This document shows, piece after piece, positions 35,720-44,567 of a stretch of 64,000 nt of DNA. The notes beneath the pieces are model-generated. The model was not told where the DNA came from. It worked only from the letters and a program-made list of their open reading frames with translations, and searched no databases. Position 1 is the stretch's first letter. Every line of letters begins with the position of its first letter. The position numbers and the translations under genes are program-made. The stretch comes from Thalassotalea sp. PP2-459 (GTDB lineage Bacteria; Pseudomonadota; Gammaproteobacteria; Enterobacterales; Alteromonadaceae): NCBI RefSeq assembly GCF_001913705.1, contig NZ_MKQD01000056.1, forward strand, positions 1-64,000, in the 5' to 3' direction.

Positions 35720-36418
35720 AGTTCCCAACCAATTGTTATTGAATGTAGATAACAAATCTCATCGTTAAGGCAAATCCCAAAAATTTGCCCAATAATTTTT
35801 TTAAGTTTTAATTTCTCTAGAATAAAACCATGCAATATTCCCAAACGACATGTTTCATGTCAACCTGACATATTAAAAATGTCTGCTAAATTGAAACAAA
35901 AAAAAGCCAATTGTTCTTTTTTGTAACAACTTCCAAACAAAAACTTATCGTTTCATTTGCAATTGTGTTATTTAGCAGGCGCCTAATATCTTCAGAATAT
36001 TGCCTACCCTATGTTTTACTAATTCATTCGTAGTAAGTCAAATTTAATTGTAACGATATCCAAATATAATAAGTAATTATTCATGAATTATGTGTCCGAA
36101 AGGACTATCACTATAGTGACTACGTTTTAATTTACTCTCTGATATTATTGAACTTATCCTATAAAACATCACAAAACCTAAACGTTATTTCTATTATGTC
36201 TTTATCTATTTTAAAAAATAGCCTTTTATTCGTACTTTATAACCACAAATATAGCAAGGTCATTACTTTTTTGTTTCGACTACTTTACAGGGAACAGTTT
36301 AGATCTGTTAAATCTGAACGTTAAGTTACTAAATGTATTGATTGGTTATATAGGTAAAAAATTTAATGTGATAATATTACGCCTTTGAAACATACGTTGT
36401 TGTTATTTACCTATCTTC
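35720..36418. other. Long A+T-rich divergent intergenic region
   Basis: About 700 bases between the TonB2 operon and the yfcA gene hold no open frame I can support. It should contain the promoters of both. A 12-bp palindrome TCACTATAGTGA is near 36107-36120. A classical Fur box is not evident, so iron control of the TonB2 operon is not shown by this sequence. Confidence 0.5.
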
Positions 36419-37198
36419 ATGGAAATTGCTCTCGAACCTAACCTCTGGCTCATGCTTTGCGGTATCGGATTTTTAGCCGGTTTAATTGATGCTATTGCGG
36501 GCGGGGGTGGCATGTTAACCATTCCTGCATTGTTAACCGTTGGTTTACCCCCACATCTTGCATTAGGCACCAACAAGCTTGCTGCATCTTTCGGTTCACT
36601 CACCGCATCTATCACTTTTTATCGAAAGAAATTGTTTAATATAAGTTTCTGGCGAGTATCTATCATCATGACTGCAATTGGCGCAGTTCTAGGCACAATT
36701 GTAGTAGATTATTTACCTGTGCATTTATTAGATAAAGCTTTACCTATCCTTATTATGTTCACAGCAGCTTATACGCTATTTTCAAAAAACATTGTTTATG
36801 AAAACAACCAATTGCCACATAAAAATAGATTATTAAAAATTAAACAAAGTACGCAAGGATTAATCTTAGGCTTTTATGATGGTGTTGCTGGCCCTGGTAC
36901 CGGAGCGTTTTGGACAGCGACCTCAAGTGCATTATATAAAATTAATATTCTTTTAAGTTGTGGGCTTGCTAGGTCTACTAATTTTGTGAGTAATTTATGC
37001 AGTTTGTTAACCTTTGTTTATTTAGGTTATGTTAACTTCTTACTAGGTGTATCAATGGGATTGTTTATTATGCTTGGTTCTTGGGTTGGGTCGCATTGGG
37101 CGATCAAATTTGGCACAAAGTTTATACGTCCTATCTTTATTACCGTTGTTATAATAATGTCAATAAATCTTGCTTATCAGGCGTGGTTCAATGGTTAG
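36419..37198 (+). CDS. yfcA: TSUP-family permease YfcA
   Basis: A 259-residue inner-membrane protein of the TSUP (sulfite/sulfonate exporter-like) family. The duplicated signature is visible as LAGLIDAIAGGGGMLTIPALLTVGLPPHLALGTNKLAASFGS (about residues 18-60) and LGFYDGVAGPGTGAFWTAT (about 150-168), each with the Gly-rich DxxxGxGxG feature. About eight membrane segments are present. Length and first block closely follow E. coli YfcA (269). The substrate is not established; organosulfur or carboxylate anions are typical of the family. The priC-like gene overlaps its end by 8 bases. Confidence 0.88.
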   Translation: MEIALEPNLWLMLCGIGFLAGLIDAIAGGGGMLTIPALLTVGLPPHLALGTNKLAASFGSLTASITFYRKKLFNISFWRVSIIMTAIGAVLGTIVVDYLPVHLLDKALPILIMFTAAYTLFSKNIVYENNQLPHKNRLLKIKQSTQGLILGFYDGVAGPGTGAFWTATSSALYKINILLSCGLARSTNFVSNLCSLLTFVYLGYVNFLLGVSMGLFIMLGSWVGSHWAIKFGTKFIRPIFITVVIIMSINLAYQAWFNG

Positions 37199-37808
37199 TG
37201 TACCAACGTTGAATACGCTTAATAAGCTAGATGCAATTGTTAAGCAGTTAGTCGCAGAAGCGCAGGCAATTGACGATCGACTTGCTGCAAAAAAAGCGAA
37301 ACAACACAATACTAAACAGTTATTTTCACCACCATTATTTACTTCTCAAGCTGATACTTATCTCCCCTATTCACTTGAAGTAAAAAAGAAAGTTCATCAT
37401 GTTTCACGATTGATTGATCGTCAAGAGCATAATGATTTTGTTTTTAATGAGTTAAAAACGATAGAACAACAAATACATGCACTTACTACTGCTTTTCATG
37501 CCCAAGGAAGACAACAACAAATAGAACAGCAGTTCACGCAAAAAAATCGTGCTAAGTACTTTAAAAAAGCAGCGAAACAAGTATTAAACACTTCGCATCA
37601 CTTACATCAAAAATTAGCAGAAACACATGAATTTGAACGACGACTTATGGAGATGCTTGAACTAAAAGAAATTGAACTACATAACGCTAACAAAACTACC
37701 CAAACAAGTTTATCTCAACAAGTCCTAACGCTTCATCAACGCCTTGGACGCTGTAGACAAGCAATCAGTAAAATTGAACGGCAAATTGAAATGAGTGAAA
37801 AACGCTAA
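37191..37808 (+). CDS. priC: Primosomal replication protein PriC-like
   Basis: A 205-residue protein resembling PriC, which helps reload the replicative helicase at stalled forks. It has alternating helical segments rich in Lys, Gln and His: TLNTLNKLDAIVKQLVAEAQAID near 4-27, SLEVKKKVHHVSRLIDRQEHND near 60-82, and a C-terminal helix LTLHQRLGRCRQAISKIERQIE. Length is a little greater than E. coli PriC (175). The ATG at 37191, overlapping the yfcA stop by 8 bases, is preferred over an ATG seven codons upstream because it matches the family start. The sequence is weakly conserved, so the assignment is moderate. Confidence 0.7.
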   Translation: MVSVPTLNTLNKLDAIVKQLVAEAQAIDDRLAAKKAKQHNTKQLFSPPLFTSQADTYLPYSLEVKKKVHHVSRLIDRQEHNDFVFNELKTIEQQIHALTTAFHAQGRQQQIEQQFTQKNRAKYFKKAAKQVLNTSHHLHQKLAETHEFERRLMEMLELKEIELHNANKTTQTSLSQQVLTLHQRLGRCRQAISKIERQIEMSEKR

Positions 37809-38128
37809 TAGCATACAGTGTTCTGCTCTTTCTTGACATTCAAAACATGCTGTTCATCGCACTAGCTTACGGCATAGTCCTTCCAACAGAAAGCCAGCAG
37901 TTATAAATGAAGTGTTTTAAATTTCACCTATTAGGGCTGCATATTTCCCTCGATTCTATTGCCTTATCATTTTCTATGTAAGTTAACGACTCGATAATCA
38001 CCGCGTATTGTTTACAGCACACATAGGTTGCTACAAAAAAGTACACCAAAGATCAACACGCCCTAGGCTTTAGGCGTTTGCTTTGCTATGGTTATAAAGA
38101 TTTTAGTCTTTAACATCTTGAGGTCACA
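37809..38128. other. Intergenic stretch with second copy of the 19-mer
   Basis: About 320 bases with no open frame that I can support. The 19-mer AAAGATCAACACGCCCTAG lies at 38048-38066. Directly after it, GCCTAGGCTTTAGGCG-like sequence makes a small hairpin near 38060-38080. The promoter and ribosome-binding site of the ComFB-like gene (TTGAGG, about 9 bases before its ATG) fall in the last bases. Confidence 0.45.
38048..38066 (+). repeat. Dispersed 19-mer, copy 2
   Basis: AAAGATCAACACGCCCTAG, differing by one base from the copy at 77-95. Both are non-coding and in the same orientation. Confidence 0.45.
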
Positions 38129-38392
38129 ATGAAAATTGCTGATGATATTCACAATTACTATGAAAAACTCGTTGTTCAACATTTCGCCGCATTAAAACTA
38201 GAAGAGACACATGATGCTGATTTTATCGCTGACTTAACGTGTGTAGTACTGAATCAACTGCCATGTCGTTATATTCGCCATGAAGTGGATATGGCTTTCT
38301 ATCTTCCGGCATCTGAGCGATTTGAAATGGAAAGCAAAGTAAAGGTTGCAGTAAGTAAAGCACTAGAGTTTATGAAGCAACATCGAAATTAA
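38129..38392 (+). CDS. Late-competence ComFB-like protein
   Basis: An 87-residue protein resembling the late competence development ComFB family. Typical features are the short acidic N-terminus (MKIADDIHNYYEKLVVQHF), the block ADLTCVVLNQLPCRYIRHEVDMAFYLP around residues 30-56, and ERFEMESKVKVAVSKALEFM near the end. In cyanobacteria ComFB-type domains bind cyclic di-nucleotides, and in Bacillus ComFB is encoded within the comF operon. Whether this protein has such a role is inference. Both conserved Cys residues (Cys34 and Cys42) are in the middle block. It stands alone, with the 4.5S RNA gene converging on it. Confidence 0.75.
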   Translation: MKIADDIHNYYEKLVVQHFAALKLEETHDADFIADLTCVVLNQLPCRYIRHEVDMAFYLPASERFEMESKVKVAVSKALEFMKQHRN

Positions 38393-38420
38393 TGCTAGGC
38401 TTATAATTTCAGATGGGGAT

Positions 38421-38538
38421 TTGGGTGGCAACCCAAACAGCCACACTCCGGCACATGAGTCGTCTGCTGCGGTTGCTTCCTTCCGGACCTGGCCGAGTTC
38501 ACAGAGTATCATTGCGAAGGGACCGTAAGGGTCACCAT
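38421..38538 (-). ncRNA. ffs: Small SRP RNA (4.5S RNA)
   Basis: The minus strand carries the invariant core GGTCCGGAAGGAAGCA (38490-38474 region), the symmetric and asymmetric loops that bind Ffh. The ends pair: GGTGACCC near 38536-38529 pairs with GGGTTGCCACCC read at 38434-38423, giving a hairpin of about 115 bases, as in E. coli (114). A TATAAT box at 38551-38546 lies 7-8 bases before the predicted 5' end. It guides Ffh-dependent co-translational membrane targeting. Confidence 0.93.
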
Positions 38539-38625
38539 AGATGCTATTATAGCGGCGAGGATTATCGCTAAACATTCACTGAGTTGCAAGAACAACCGAT
38601 CAACTCTAGATTGATCGGCTAAAAG

Positions 38626-39504
38626 TTAATCGTTTTCTTGATTTTCTCTAGCTCTGGATAACTTTTCACTGATTTCTAGTAGCACAGACTTTATCACTAA
38701 TAGGTTTTCTTTACCTATTCTTAACATTAATTTTTCTGCATCATCCAAGCTTTCGTAAGATTCATCTTTAAATTGATACATCACACTTGGGCGAACAAGT
38801 TCTAAGCGCTCTTTAGGGATCTCCATATCAAGTACTTTGGTAATTGAGTCTTGTAAAATATCAGTGAAATTTTCTTCTGGGTAGCCCAGTTCTCTATATG
38901 CCTCGTTAATCAGTGGTTTTAATTCAAAATACCAAGAAACTAACGTGTCTGTGTCTACCGAGCGTAATAAATCTACATATAAACTAAAACGTCTTGATGT
39001 AGTTTCATCCCATTTAATAACTATTTCATCATCTTCGTTGATCTCTTTTGCAGAAAAGGACGTAGTAGGTTTAATTAGTGGACTATGTTCGTAAGCTAAT
39101 AACCCTTGAGAAAAATTATCGGTAAACACAACAAAACGGCGGATCATATCATCGTCGATGACCAGTTTAAGCAATTCTTTACGCCAAGTAATGCTAGGTA
39201 ACTTTTCTTGAAGCCACTGATCACTTTCATTAAGCGTTGGTAATAAAGGTTTTGTCGGTTCAGGTGCTATTGGCTCTACTGGCTCTGGCACGACAACTTC
39301 TGGTTCGATTGGCGGTTCAGGAAGCGGTATTGGTTCTGGCTCAACAGGCTGTTCAACTTCCACAACAGGTTCAGATGGTTGCTTACGCTCCGGTTGCGTT
39401 GGTTCATCAAGGAGAAACCATAAAAGCATTGCCACAATCACAATGATAATACCAATAACGAGAGGCCAAGGTGTTGATGACTGATTAGATGATGATTTAT
39501 CCAT
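38626..39504 (-). CDS. DUF3014 membrane-anchored protein
   Basis: A 292-residue protein with one N-terminal membrane anchor (STPWPLVIGIIIVIVAMLLWFLLDEP, about residues 9-35), a Pro/Glu/Val-rich spacer (about 38-92, repeated PEP and EPV units), and a C-terminal DUF3014 domain: LPTLNESDQWLQEKLPSITW ... DDDMIRRFVVFTDNFSQGLLAYEHSPLI and YFELKPLINEAYRELGYPEENF. The spacer is likely extended and could reach across the periplasm, as in TonB- or LPXTG-like linkers. No function is established for the family. It stands alone between ffs and maiA. Confidence 0.85.
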   Translation of the reverse strand: MDKSSSNQSSTPWPLVIGIIIVIVAMLLWFLLDEPTQPERKQPSEPVVEVEQPVEPEPIPLPEPPIEPEVVVPEPVEPIAPEPTKPLLPTLNESDQWLQEKLPSITWRKELLKLVIDDDMIRRFVVFTDNFSQGLLAYEHSPLIKPTTSFSAKEINEDDEIVIKWDETTSRRFSLYVDLLRSVDTDTLVSWYFELKPLINEAYRELGYPEENFTDILQDSITKVLDMEIPKERLELVRPSVMYQFKDESYESLDDAEKLMLRIGKENLLVIKSVLLEISEKLSRARENQEND

Positions 39505-39679
39505 ACTTCCCCTGATTAAAAAACTTCGATGAAAAAAGAGTGTACAAAATTTACATTGGTTACACCCTCTCTATTGCAACGCTTTTTAACCAAGGTTTCA
39601 AGTAACATTTGTTTATTGTTCACACTTTCTTGCAATTTCGATAAATAATTGTCTTAAAAACAAGCCAATACTAAATTTT

Positions 39680-40318
39680 TTATACGGCATCTTTTTGGTT
39701 TTCAGGTAACGCTTGGCTAAATGCAGGCAGTTCATTGCAATTATTCGTGATACTATTAATTAAAGGATATGGTGTCATATCAAGATTGAAGCGCTTCGCG
39801 TTGTATACTTGTGGCACCAAACAAATATCAGCGATGGTAATATCATCACCAAAACAGTATCTGCCAGCTGTTTTACTTAATTTTGCTTCAATTGCAGTAA
39901 AACCTAAATGCATCCAGTGATGTGACCAACGTAGTTTATCTTGATCAGAACAATTTAATTCGTTCGCTAGATATTGCTGTACACGCAAATTATTCACAGG
40001 GTGTATCTCACACGCAATGTCAAACATTAGCGCTTGCACTAACGCTTTATCTTGTACAGCGCTAGGGTAAACAGCAGGCTGTGGATATTTTGCGTCGAGA
40101 TAATCAATGATAGCGATAGATTGATTTAAAATAAAACCGTTATCTTCTAAGGTTGGTACTAGGTGAGTAGGATTCATATCAACATAATTTTTTTGATGTT
40201 GTTCTCCCCCAGCCTTAACCAAATGAACAGGGATTGTTTCGTACGGAATATCCTTCAAATTAAGTGTAATTCTTACGCGATAGGCCGCAGAAGAGCGCCA
40301 ATAGCCATACAATTTCAT
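39680..40318 (-). CDS. maiA: Maleylacetoacetate isomerase
   Basis: A 212-residue glutathione-S-transferase-fold enzyme of tyrosine breakdown that isomerises maleylacetoacetate to fumarylacetoacetate, using glutathione. The zeta-class start MKLYGYWRSSAAYRVRITLNLKDIPYE, with SSAAYRVR around the active-site Ser, is diagnostic, and the C-terminal domain has FGDDITIADICLVPQVYNA. It lies on the same strand as the phenylalanine hydroxylase cluster and fits that pathway. Other tyrosine-catabolic genes (hppD, hmgA, fahA) are not in this window. A terminator after tyrR separates it from that gene, so it has its own promoter. Confidence 0.88.
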   Translation of the reverse strand: MKLYGYWRSSAAYRVRITLNLKDIPYETIPVHLVKAGGEQHQKNYVDMNPTHLVPTLEDNGFILNQSIAIIDYLDAKYPQPAVYPSAVQDKALVQALMFDIACEIHPVNNLRVQQYLANELNCSDQDKLRWSHHWMHLGFTAIEAKLSKTAGRYCFGDDITIADICLVPQVYNAKRFNLDMTPYPLINSITNNCNELPAFSQALPENQKDAV

Positions 40319-40387
40319 ATAAATATCACCTTAAAAAGTCAAATAATAAAAGAAACGTACTTAAAGACCAATGATTTATTGATAATA

Positions 40388-40414
40388 AAAAAGCAACCAT
40401 TGTTATGGTTGCTT
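40388..40414 (-). terminator. Terminator after tyrR
   Basis: A 10-bp stem AAGCAACCAT / ATGGTTGCTT with a 4-base loop (40391-40414) and thymine run on the minus strand. It lies 22 bases past the tyrR stop. Confidence 0.82.
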
Positions 40415-40436
40415 TACAGTAATTTCAATCGATTAA

Positions 40437-41987
40437 CTATATTTTCACGGTTTTTTTATTGATATCATATTCACGTAACTTATTAGCGATAGCCGTATGA
40501 CTCAATCCAAGCTTCTTTGCTAACTGACGCGTGCTAGGATATGCAGGGTATAACTTTCTTAATAGATCCGCTTCAAAGCCTTTAACCGCCGCATCTAACG
40601 TACCCTCAAATTCTTGTTCTAAATAACCATGTTCTCGCGTATATGCCGGCAATTGAAGGTGTGATGTTTGAATAAGATTACCTTCCATTAATGATACAGC
40701 CCTGATCAACACATTTTCTAATTGCCTGACATTGCCAGGCCAAGGGTAGTGTTCTATAAAGTCACGACAATCATCAGACATATTAATACTGCCTTTACCA
40801 ATTCGTTGACCAAATTTTGCAATAAAATATTCCGCCAAAGGAATAATATCAGAACGTCGTTCTCTTAATGATGGAATGTTCAACCCCAGTACATTTAAGC
40901 GATAATATAAATCTTCCCTAAACTCACCTTGCTGTACCATGGTTAATAAGTCATGGTTAGTGGAACTAATAAATCGAACGTTTACATTGATTTCTTTCTC
41001 ATCATCAACTCGCCTAAAAATACCATCTTGTATCACGCGCAAAAGCTTAATTTGAAGTTTTGGCGACATCTCCCCTACTTCATCAAGAAAAATAGTTCCG
41101 CCACCAGCCAGTTCAAACAACCCTTTTTTAATTAACTCAGGTTTGTTCGATCCCATACCAAATAATTCAGTTTCGGCTGCCTCATCTGGTAATGAAGCAC
41201 AATTAAGCGTCATAAAGGGTTTTTCTGCACGATCACTTGCAGCATGACAGGCGCGAGCAATTAATTCTTTACCCGTGCCTGTTTCACCTACAAGTAGCAT
41301 TGAGGATTCAAGCAACGACATTCTTTTCGCTTCACGAATCACTTTTCGCATTGCACCGCTACTTGCTTGAATGCCAGCAAAATTATTTTCATTTGCCTGT
41401 TTAAATGCACTCATCTGTTGACCTAAGCGAATTTCTGATTTTAAAATCAGTACAGCGCCGGCAAGAATAACCTCGCCATCAATGCCTTGGATATGAATAG
41501 GCATAATATCAGCAACATAATCATCATCAATAAATTTGAGCCGTCTTGTTTGTGCTAAAACTTCTTCACTATCAAGCCAACGATTAAAATTAAAACCTTT
41601 AAGCCACTGGCTTACATGTTGACCAACAATTTCATTGTTACTGCAACCAATAATACTCGCTGTAACGTGGTTGACAATTCTAATGTTCCCTTTTGCATCA
41701 ATAGAAACAAAGGGATCGGGAAACGTTTTGATTAACGTAGAAAGTTCATTTTTTTCACGTTCAGAAGGCATATAAGGCGTTGTTTTAACATCTTCTACCC
41801 CTTCTATTAAACGTAACTGTGGCATGAATGTTTGCAATTCAGAAAAATCTAAATCAGGTATATTGATGAATATTTTTCCAGGTTGTTCTAATTCGATACC
41901 ACGTAAATCAATACTACGTTCTACAAATATGCTTAAAACATCTTGTGCTATGCCAACGCGATCTAAACAACCAATTTCTAATCGCAT
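40437..41987 (-). CDS. tyrR: Transcriptional regulator TyrR
   Basis: A 516-residue regulator of aromatic amino acid genes. It has an ACT domain (about residues 1-70), a PAS domain (about 80-190), an AAA+ domain with Walker A GETGTGKE at 234-241 and FLDEVGEM Walker B, and a C-terminal helix-turn-helix RQLAKKLGLSHTAIANKLREY. The AAA+ loop lacks GAFTGA, reading TELFGMGSNKPELIKKGLFE, which is the known TyrR feature of not activating sigma-54. It thus acts with sigma-70 promoters. It follows phhB by about 110 bases with a terminator between. Phenylalanine, tyrosine or tryptophan should be the effector. Confidence 0.95.
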   Translation of the reverse strand: MRLEIGCLDRVGIAQDVLSIFVERSIDLRGIELEQPGKIFINIPDLDFSELQTFMPQLRLIEGVEDVKTTPYMPSEREKNELSTLIKTFPDPFVSIDAKGNIRIVNHVTASIIGCSNNEIVGQHVSQWLKGFNFNRWLDSEEVLAQTRRLKFIDDDYVADIMPIHIQGIDGEVILAGAVLILKSEIRLGQQMSAFKQANENNFAGIQASSGAMRKVIREAKRMSLLESSMLLVGETGTGKELIARACHAASDRAEKPFMTLNCASLPDEAAETELFGMGSNKPELIKKGLFELAGGGTIFLDEVGEMSPKLQIKLLRVIQDGIFRRVDDEKEINVNVRFISSTNHDLLTMVQQGEFREDLYYRLNVLGLNIPSLRERRSDIIPLAEYFIAKFGQRIGKGSINMSDDCRDFIEHYPWPGNVRQLENVLIRAVSLMEGNLIQTSHLQLPAYTREHGYLEQEFEGTLDAAVKGFEADLLRKLYPAYPSTRQLAKKLGLSHTAIANKLREYDINKKTVKI

Positions 41988-42044
41988 AAACGTTTCCTCA
42001 AACTCATCATGCTTAAAGCTTTATTGTAAACTAATTTTTACAAC

Positions 42045-42073
42045 AAAAAAAAGCCCCCCTACATGGAGAGCTT
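42045..42073 (-). terminator. Terminator after phhB
   Basis: A stem using GC and GU pairs (AAAGCTCTCC / GGGGGGCTTT on the minus strand) with an ATGT-type loop, followed by a run of thymines. It lies just past the phhB stop and separates phhAB from tyrR. Confidence 0.75.
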
Positions 42074-42096
42074 TATGTAATTAATGTAACTAAGTA

Positions 42097-42435
42097 TTAC
42101 AATAAGGCGTCAGTTTTGGCCGCGCAAATAAAATCGTTCTTATGCAGCCCTTTAATAGCGTGCGACCACCAAGTTACTGTTACCTTACCCCATTCCAATA
42201 AAATGGCTGGGTGATGAAACTCTTCTTCCGCTAAAGTTGATACTTTATTTGCAAATGCCCAAGCTAATTTATAATTTTTAAATTTATAAACGCGTTCTAA
42301 CATCATTACTCCATCTCTGACTTCAGGTACCCAATCAGGTATTTGAGACATTAATGTTTGTAACTCTTCGTCTGTAACTTTAGGGGCGTCGGCATGACAC
42401 GCTTCACATTTTTGTGTTGATAACTCTGAACTCAT
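42097..42435 (-). CDS. phhB: Pterin-4a-carbinolamine dehydratase
   Basis: A 112-residue enzyme that recycles the tetrahydropterin cofactor oxidised by phenylalanine hydroxylase. The family motif [22 protein letters not shown] (about residues 71-92), with its catalytic His pair, and [16 protein letters not shown] are clear. It begins 11 bases after the phhA stop on the same strand. The N-terminal CEACHADAP carries two Cys and a His, a small feature seen in phhB-type (not plant) members. Coupled expression with phhA fits its recycling role. Confidence 0.92.
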   Translation of the reverse strand: MSSELSTQKCEACHADAPKVTDEELQTLMSQIPDWVPEVRDGVMMLERVYKFKNYKLAWAFANKVSTLAEEEFHHPAILLEWGKVTVTWWSHAIKGLHKNDFICAAKTDALL

Positions 42436-42446
42436 TTTATTTATCC

Positions 42447-43268
42447 TTAACTCGCTTGCTTTTCTTCTTTAGGAGGAAATTTTGCTTCGTGTAAACCGAG
42501 TGCCTTTGCTTGCTCGATCAATTCAAATATATCTTCAATTTCATATTTTCTGATCTCGTCAAGATCAGTGACTTTAGTTAACATATAATATACTGGCTGT
42601 AGAATATCAATGCGATAAGGTGTACGAAGTACATCGAGTACGTTATCAAATGACAACGTTTTTCTTTCTACATTTTTATCATTTAGCGCATATTCTGTTT
42701 CCGTCGGTGAAGAAATGATACCGCCGCCGTATACGCGTAACCCTTTAGGTGTATCAAGTAAACCAAACTCAACGGTAAACCAATACAATCTCGCAAGGAA
42801 CACGCGTTGTTCTTTTGTCGCATTAAGCCCCATTTTTCCATATGCTTCTGTATAGTCAGCAAACGAAGGGTTTGTTAATAAAGGGCAATGACCAAAGATT
42901 TCGTGAAAAATATCTGGTTCTTGTAAATAGTCAAACTCTTCTCGAGTACGGATAAACGTTGCAACCGGAAATTTCTTTTCAGAGAGCAAACGAAAAAACT
43001 CTCCAAAACCAATCAATGCTGGCACAGGCTCACATTGCCAACCCGTTTCAGCTCTTAACACCTTACTGACTTCTTCCAGTTGTGGAATACGATCGGTTGG
43101 TAACTTTAATTTCTCAAGCCCTGCGATATATTCATCACACGCAGTACCTTGAATGCATGACAACTGCCTGGTGATCAGGTCATGCCAAATGTTATTTTCT
43201 TCATCGCTCCATTGAATGTTTCCATCCTCATCAGGATATTTCGAAACGTATGCGCTGCTCTTAGCCAT
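42447..43268 (-). CDS. phhA: Phenylalanine 4-monooxygenase
   Basis: A 273-residue iron- and pterin-dependent hydroxylase turning L-phenylalanine into L-tyrosine. The iron ligands are His122 and His127 in the motif [11 protein letters not shown], and Glu167 in YWFTVEFGL. The pterin region [21 protein letters not shown] is present. It lacks the regulatory ACT domain of animal enzymes and matches Chromobacterium and Pseudomonas enzymes in length. A good TyrR box (43428-43445) and a TATAAT box (43343-43348 on the minus strand) lie upstream, suggesting activation by TyrR. phhB follows. Confidence 0.95.
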   Translation of the reverse strand: MAKSSAYVSKYPDEDGNIQWSDEENNIWHDLITRQLSCIQGTACDEYIAGLEKLKLPTDRIPQLEEVSKVLRAETGWQCEPVPALIGFGEFFRLLSEKKFPVATFIRTREEFDYLQEPDIFHEIFGHCPLLTNPSFADYTEAYGKMGLNATKEQRVFLARLYWFTVEFGLLDTPKGLRVYGGGIISSPTETEYALNDKNVERKTLSFDNVLDVLRTPYRIDILQPVYYMLTKVTDLDEIRKYEIEDIFELIEQAKALGLHEAKFPPKEEKQAS

Positions 43269-43427
43269 GTTGTAACCTTAAATTTATAAACTCAGCACAT
43301 TGTTGCTGTTCTTATTGCGCTAAGTTAAGGCGTGTTGCCTTTATTATAGATGACAGACATATTAAGCGATAACCATAGCAAAAAGCACCAAATTTAATTC
43401 GGCAACCAAATGACGCACAACTCACTT

Positions 43428-43445
43428 TGTAAAAATATAATTACA
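43428..43445 (-). promoter_or_regulatory. TyrR box upstream of phhA
   Basis: TGTAAAAATATAATTACA matches the palindromic TyrR consensus TGTAAA-N6-TTTACA with one mismatch. It lies about 80 bases upstream of a TATAAT box (43348-43343, minus strand), a position suited to activation of phhA by the TyrR protein encoded downstream. Confidence 0.65.
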
Positions 43446-43535
43446 CTTTAATTGACAGCAACCATTAACTGACTGTTTAAACAAGAATAATTATATTAAA
43501 AGTATCTATTTTAATTGTTTTCACCCGTATTTTAT

Positions 43536-44567
43536 TCAAGATTTTTTTGATAGTGATACAATCTTTGACACGATTTGTTTACGAATAGTACCTAACTTAG
43601 GCGCTTCTTTTTGTTCAAACGCTATTGGTCGGCAAAGCTTCATCGTTTGCAATCCTAACCTGGCTGTTAACATTCCCGCACCAAGACCTTGTGCCAAACG
43701 TGCCGAAAGTTTACCTAATAAGTCAGCGCCAACTAAATCAGCACCTACATCAGCAATCAACTCTGATGCGCCAGCATAAACCATGTTAACGAACACTTGT
43801 TTGATCAACTTAATGCGTGACCAATAGCCGATTTGTAAACCATACAAACTCGATATTTCGTTAATCATTTTAATGTTGCGCCAAAACATGAGCCCCATAT
43901 CCACAAGAGCAATAGGACTTAACGAAACAAGAACAACCGCTTCAGTGGAGTATTTACTAATTTTATCTAATACTTTTTGATCAGCTGGCAACAGCACTTG
44001 TTTAGAAAATAACGAGATAACTTCTTTATCTGTCATCTCTTCAGCAATTGAAGATGACCATGAGTTCAGCACATTTTCTTTTGCATCGCATGGCATTTTA
44101 TCCGCCACTTTATCGCATAAAGCTCTCGCTGATTTTGATGAATTATTCTCACAAAGTTCATGAAATGATTGCCGCGTTGATGTTCTTTTCTTTAAAGCAC
44201 GTAACCCTTGAACTTCCTGATATATTGTGCGTGAACACATTAAAAAAACAACAGCGAGTAAAGCCGCATACAATCCTGTAATAAAAGGCTCATTTTCAAA
44301 ACCTTCAATAAAGAACAAACTTGCTTCAATAAATAGTAACACTGTTAATAACAATAAACCGCTCTTGAGCAACCATCGAGATGGAGATTTGCTTATTGTT
44401 TGTTCTTCAACGATTTCAATGCTTTCATCATCTGCAAGAGGTTCAAAGTTATCTTGCCCGATAATAATTTGCTCTACCGGTTCTGGTAAACTTTTATCGT
44501 CTTCGGTATTTAACGTTGATTCTTCAAATAATATTTGCTGTTGATATTTTTCTTTATCTTGGGTCAT
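43536..44567 (-). CDS. ycjF: YcjF, UPF0283 membrane protein
   Basis: A 343-residue inner-membrane protein of the YcjF (TIGR01620) family. Two adjacent membrane helices are seen near residues 66-88 (SGLLLLTVLLFIEASLFFI) and 93-115 (FITGLYAALLAVVFLMCSRTI), then the conserved C-terminal region VVLVSLSPIALVDMGLMFWRNIKMINEISSLYGLQIGYWSRIKLIKQVFVNMVYAGASELIADVG. It overlaps the ycjX stop by four bases (ATGA), so the two are coupled. In E. coli they lie downstream of the psp operon and next to tyrR, the same neighbourhood as here. Function is unknown. Confidence 0.9.
   Translation of the reverse strand: MTQDKEKYQQQILFEESTLNTEDDKSLPEPVEQIIIGQDNFEPLADDESIEIVEEQTISKSPSRWLLKSGLLLLTVLLFIEASLFFIEGFENEPFITGLYAALLAVVFLMCSRTIYQEVQGLRALKKRTSTRQSFHELCENNSSKSARALCDKVADKMPCDAKENVLNSWSSSIAEEMTDKEVISLFSKQVLLPADQKVLDKISKYSTEAVVLVSLSPIALVDMGLMFWRNIKMINEISSLYGLQIGYWSRIKLIKQVFVNMVYAGASELIADVGADLVGADLLGKLSARLAQGLGAGMLTARLGLQTMKLCRPIAFEQKEAPKLGTIRKQIVSKIVSLSKKS

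Noticed and set aside
35720-36418. Fur box for the TonB2 operon
   Set aside because: No sequence close to the GATAATGATAATCATTATC consensus was found in this region.
43428-43445. The same 18-mer as a Fur or Fnr site
   Set aside because: It fits the TyrR consensus far better and lies next to phhA with tyrR nearby.
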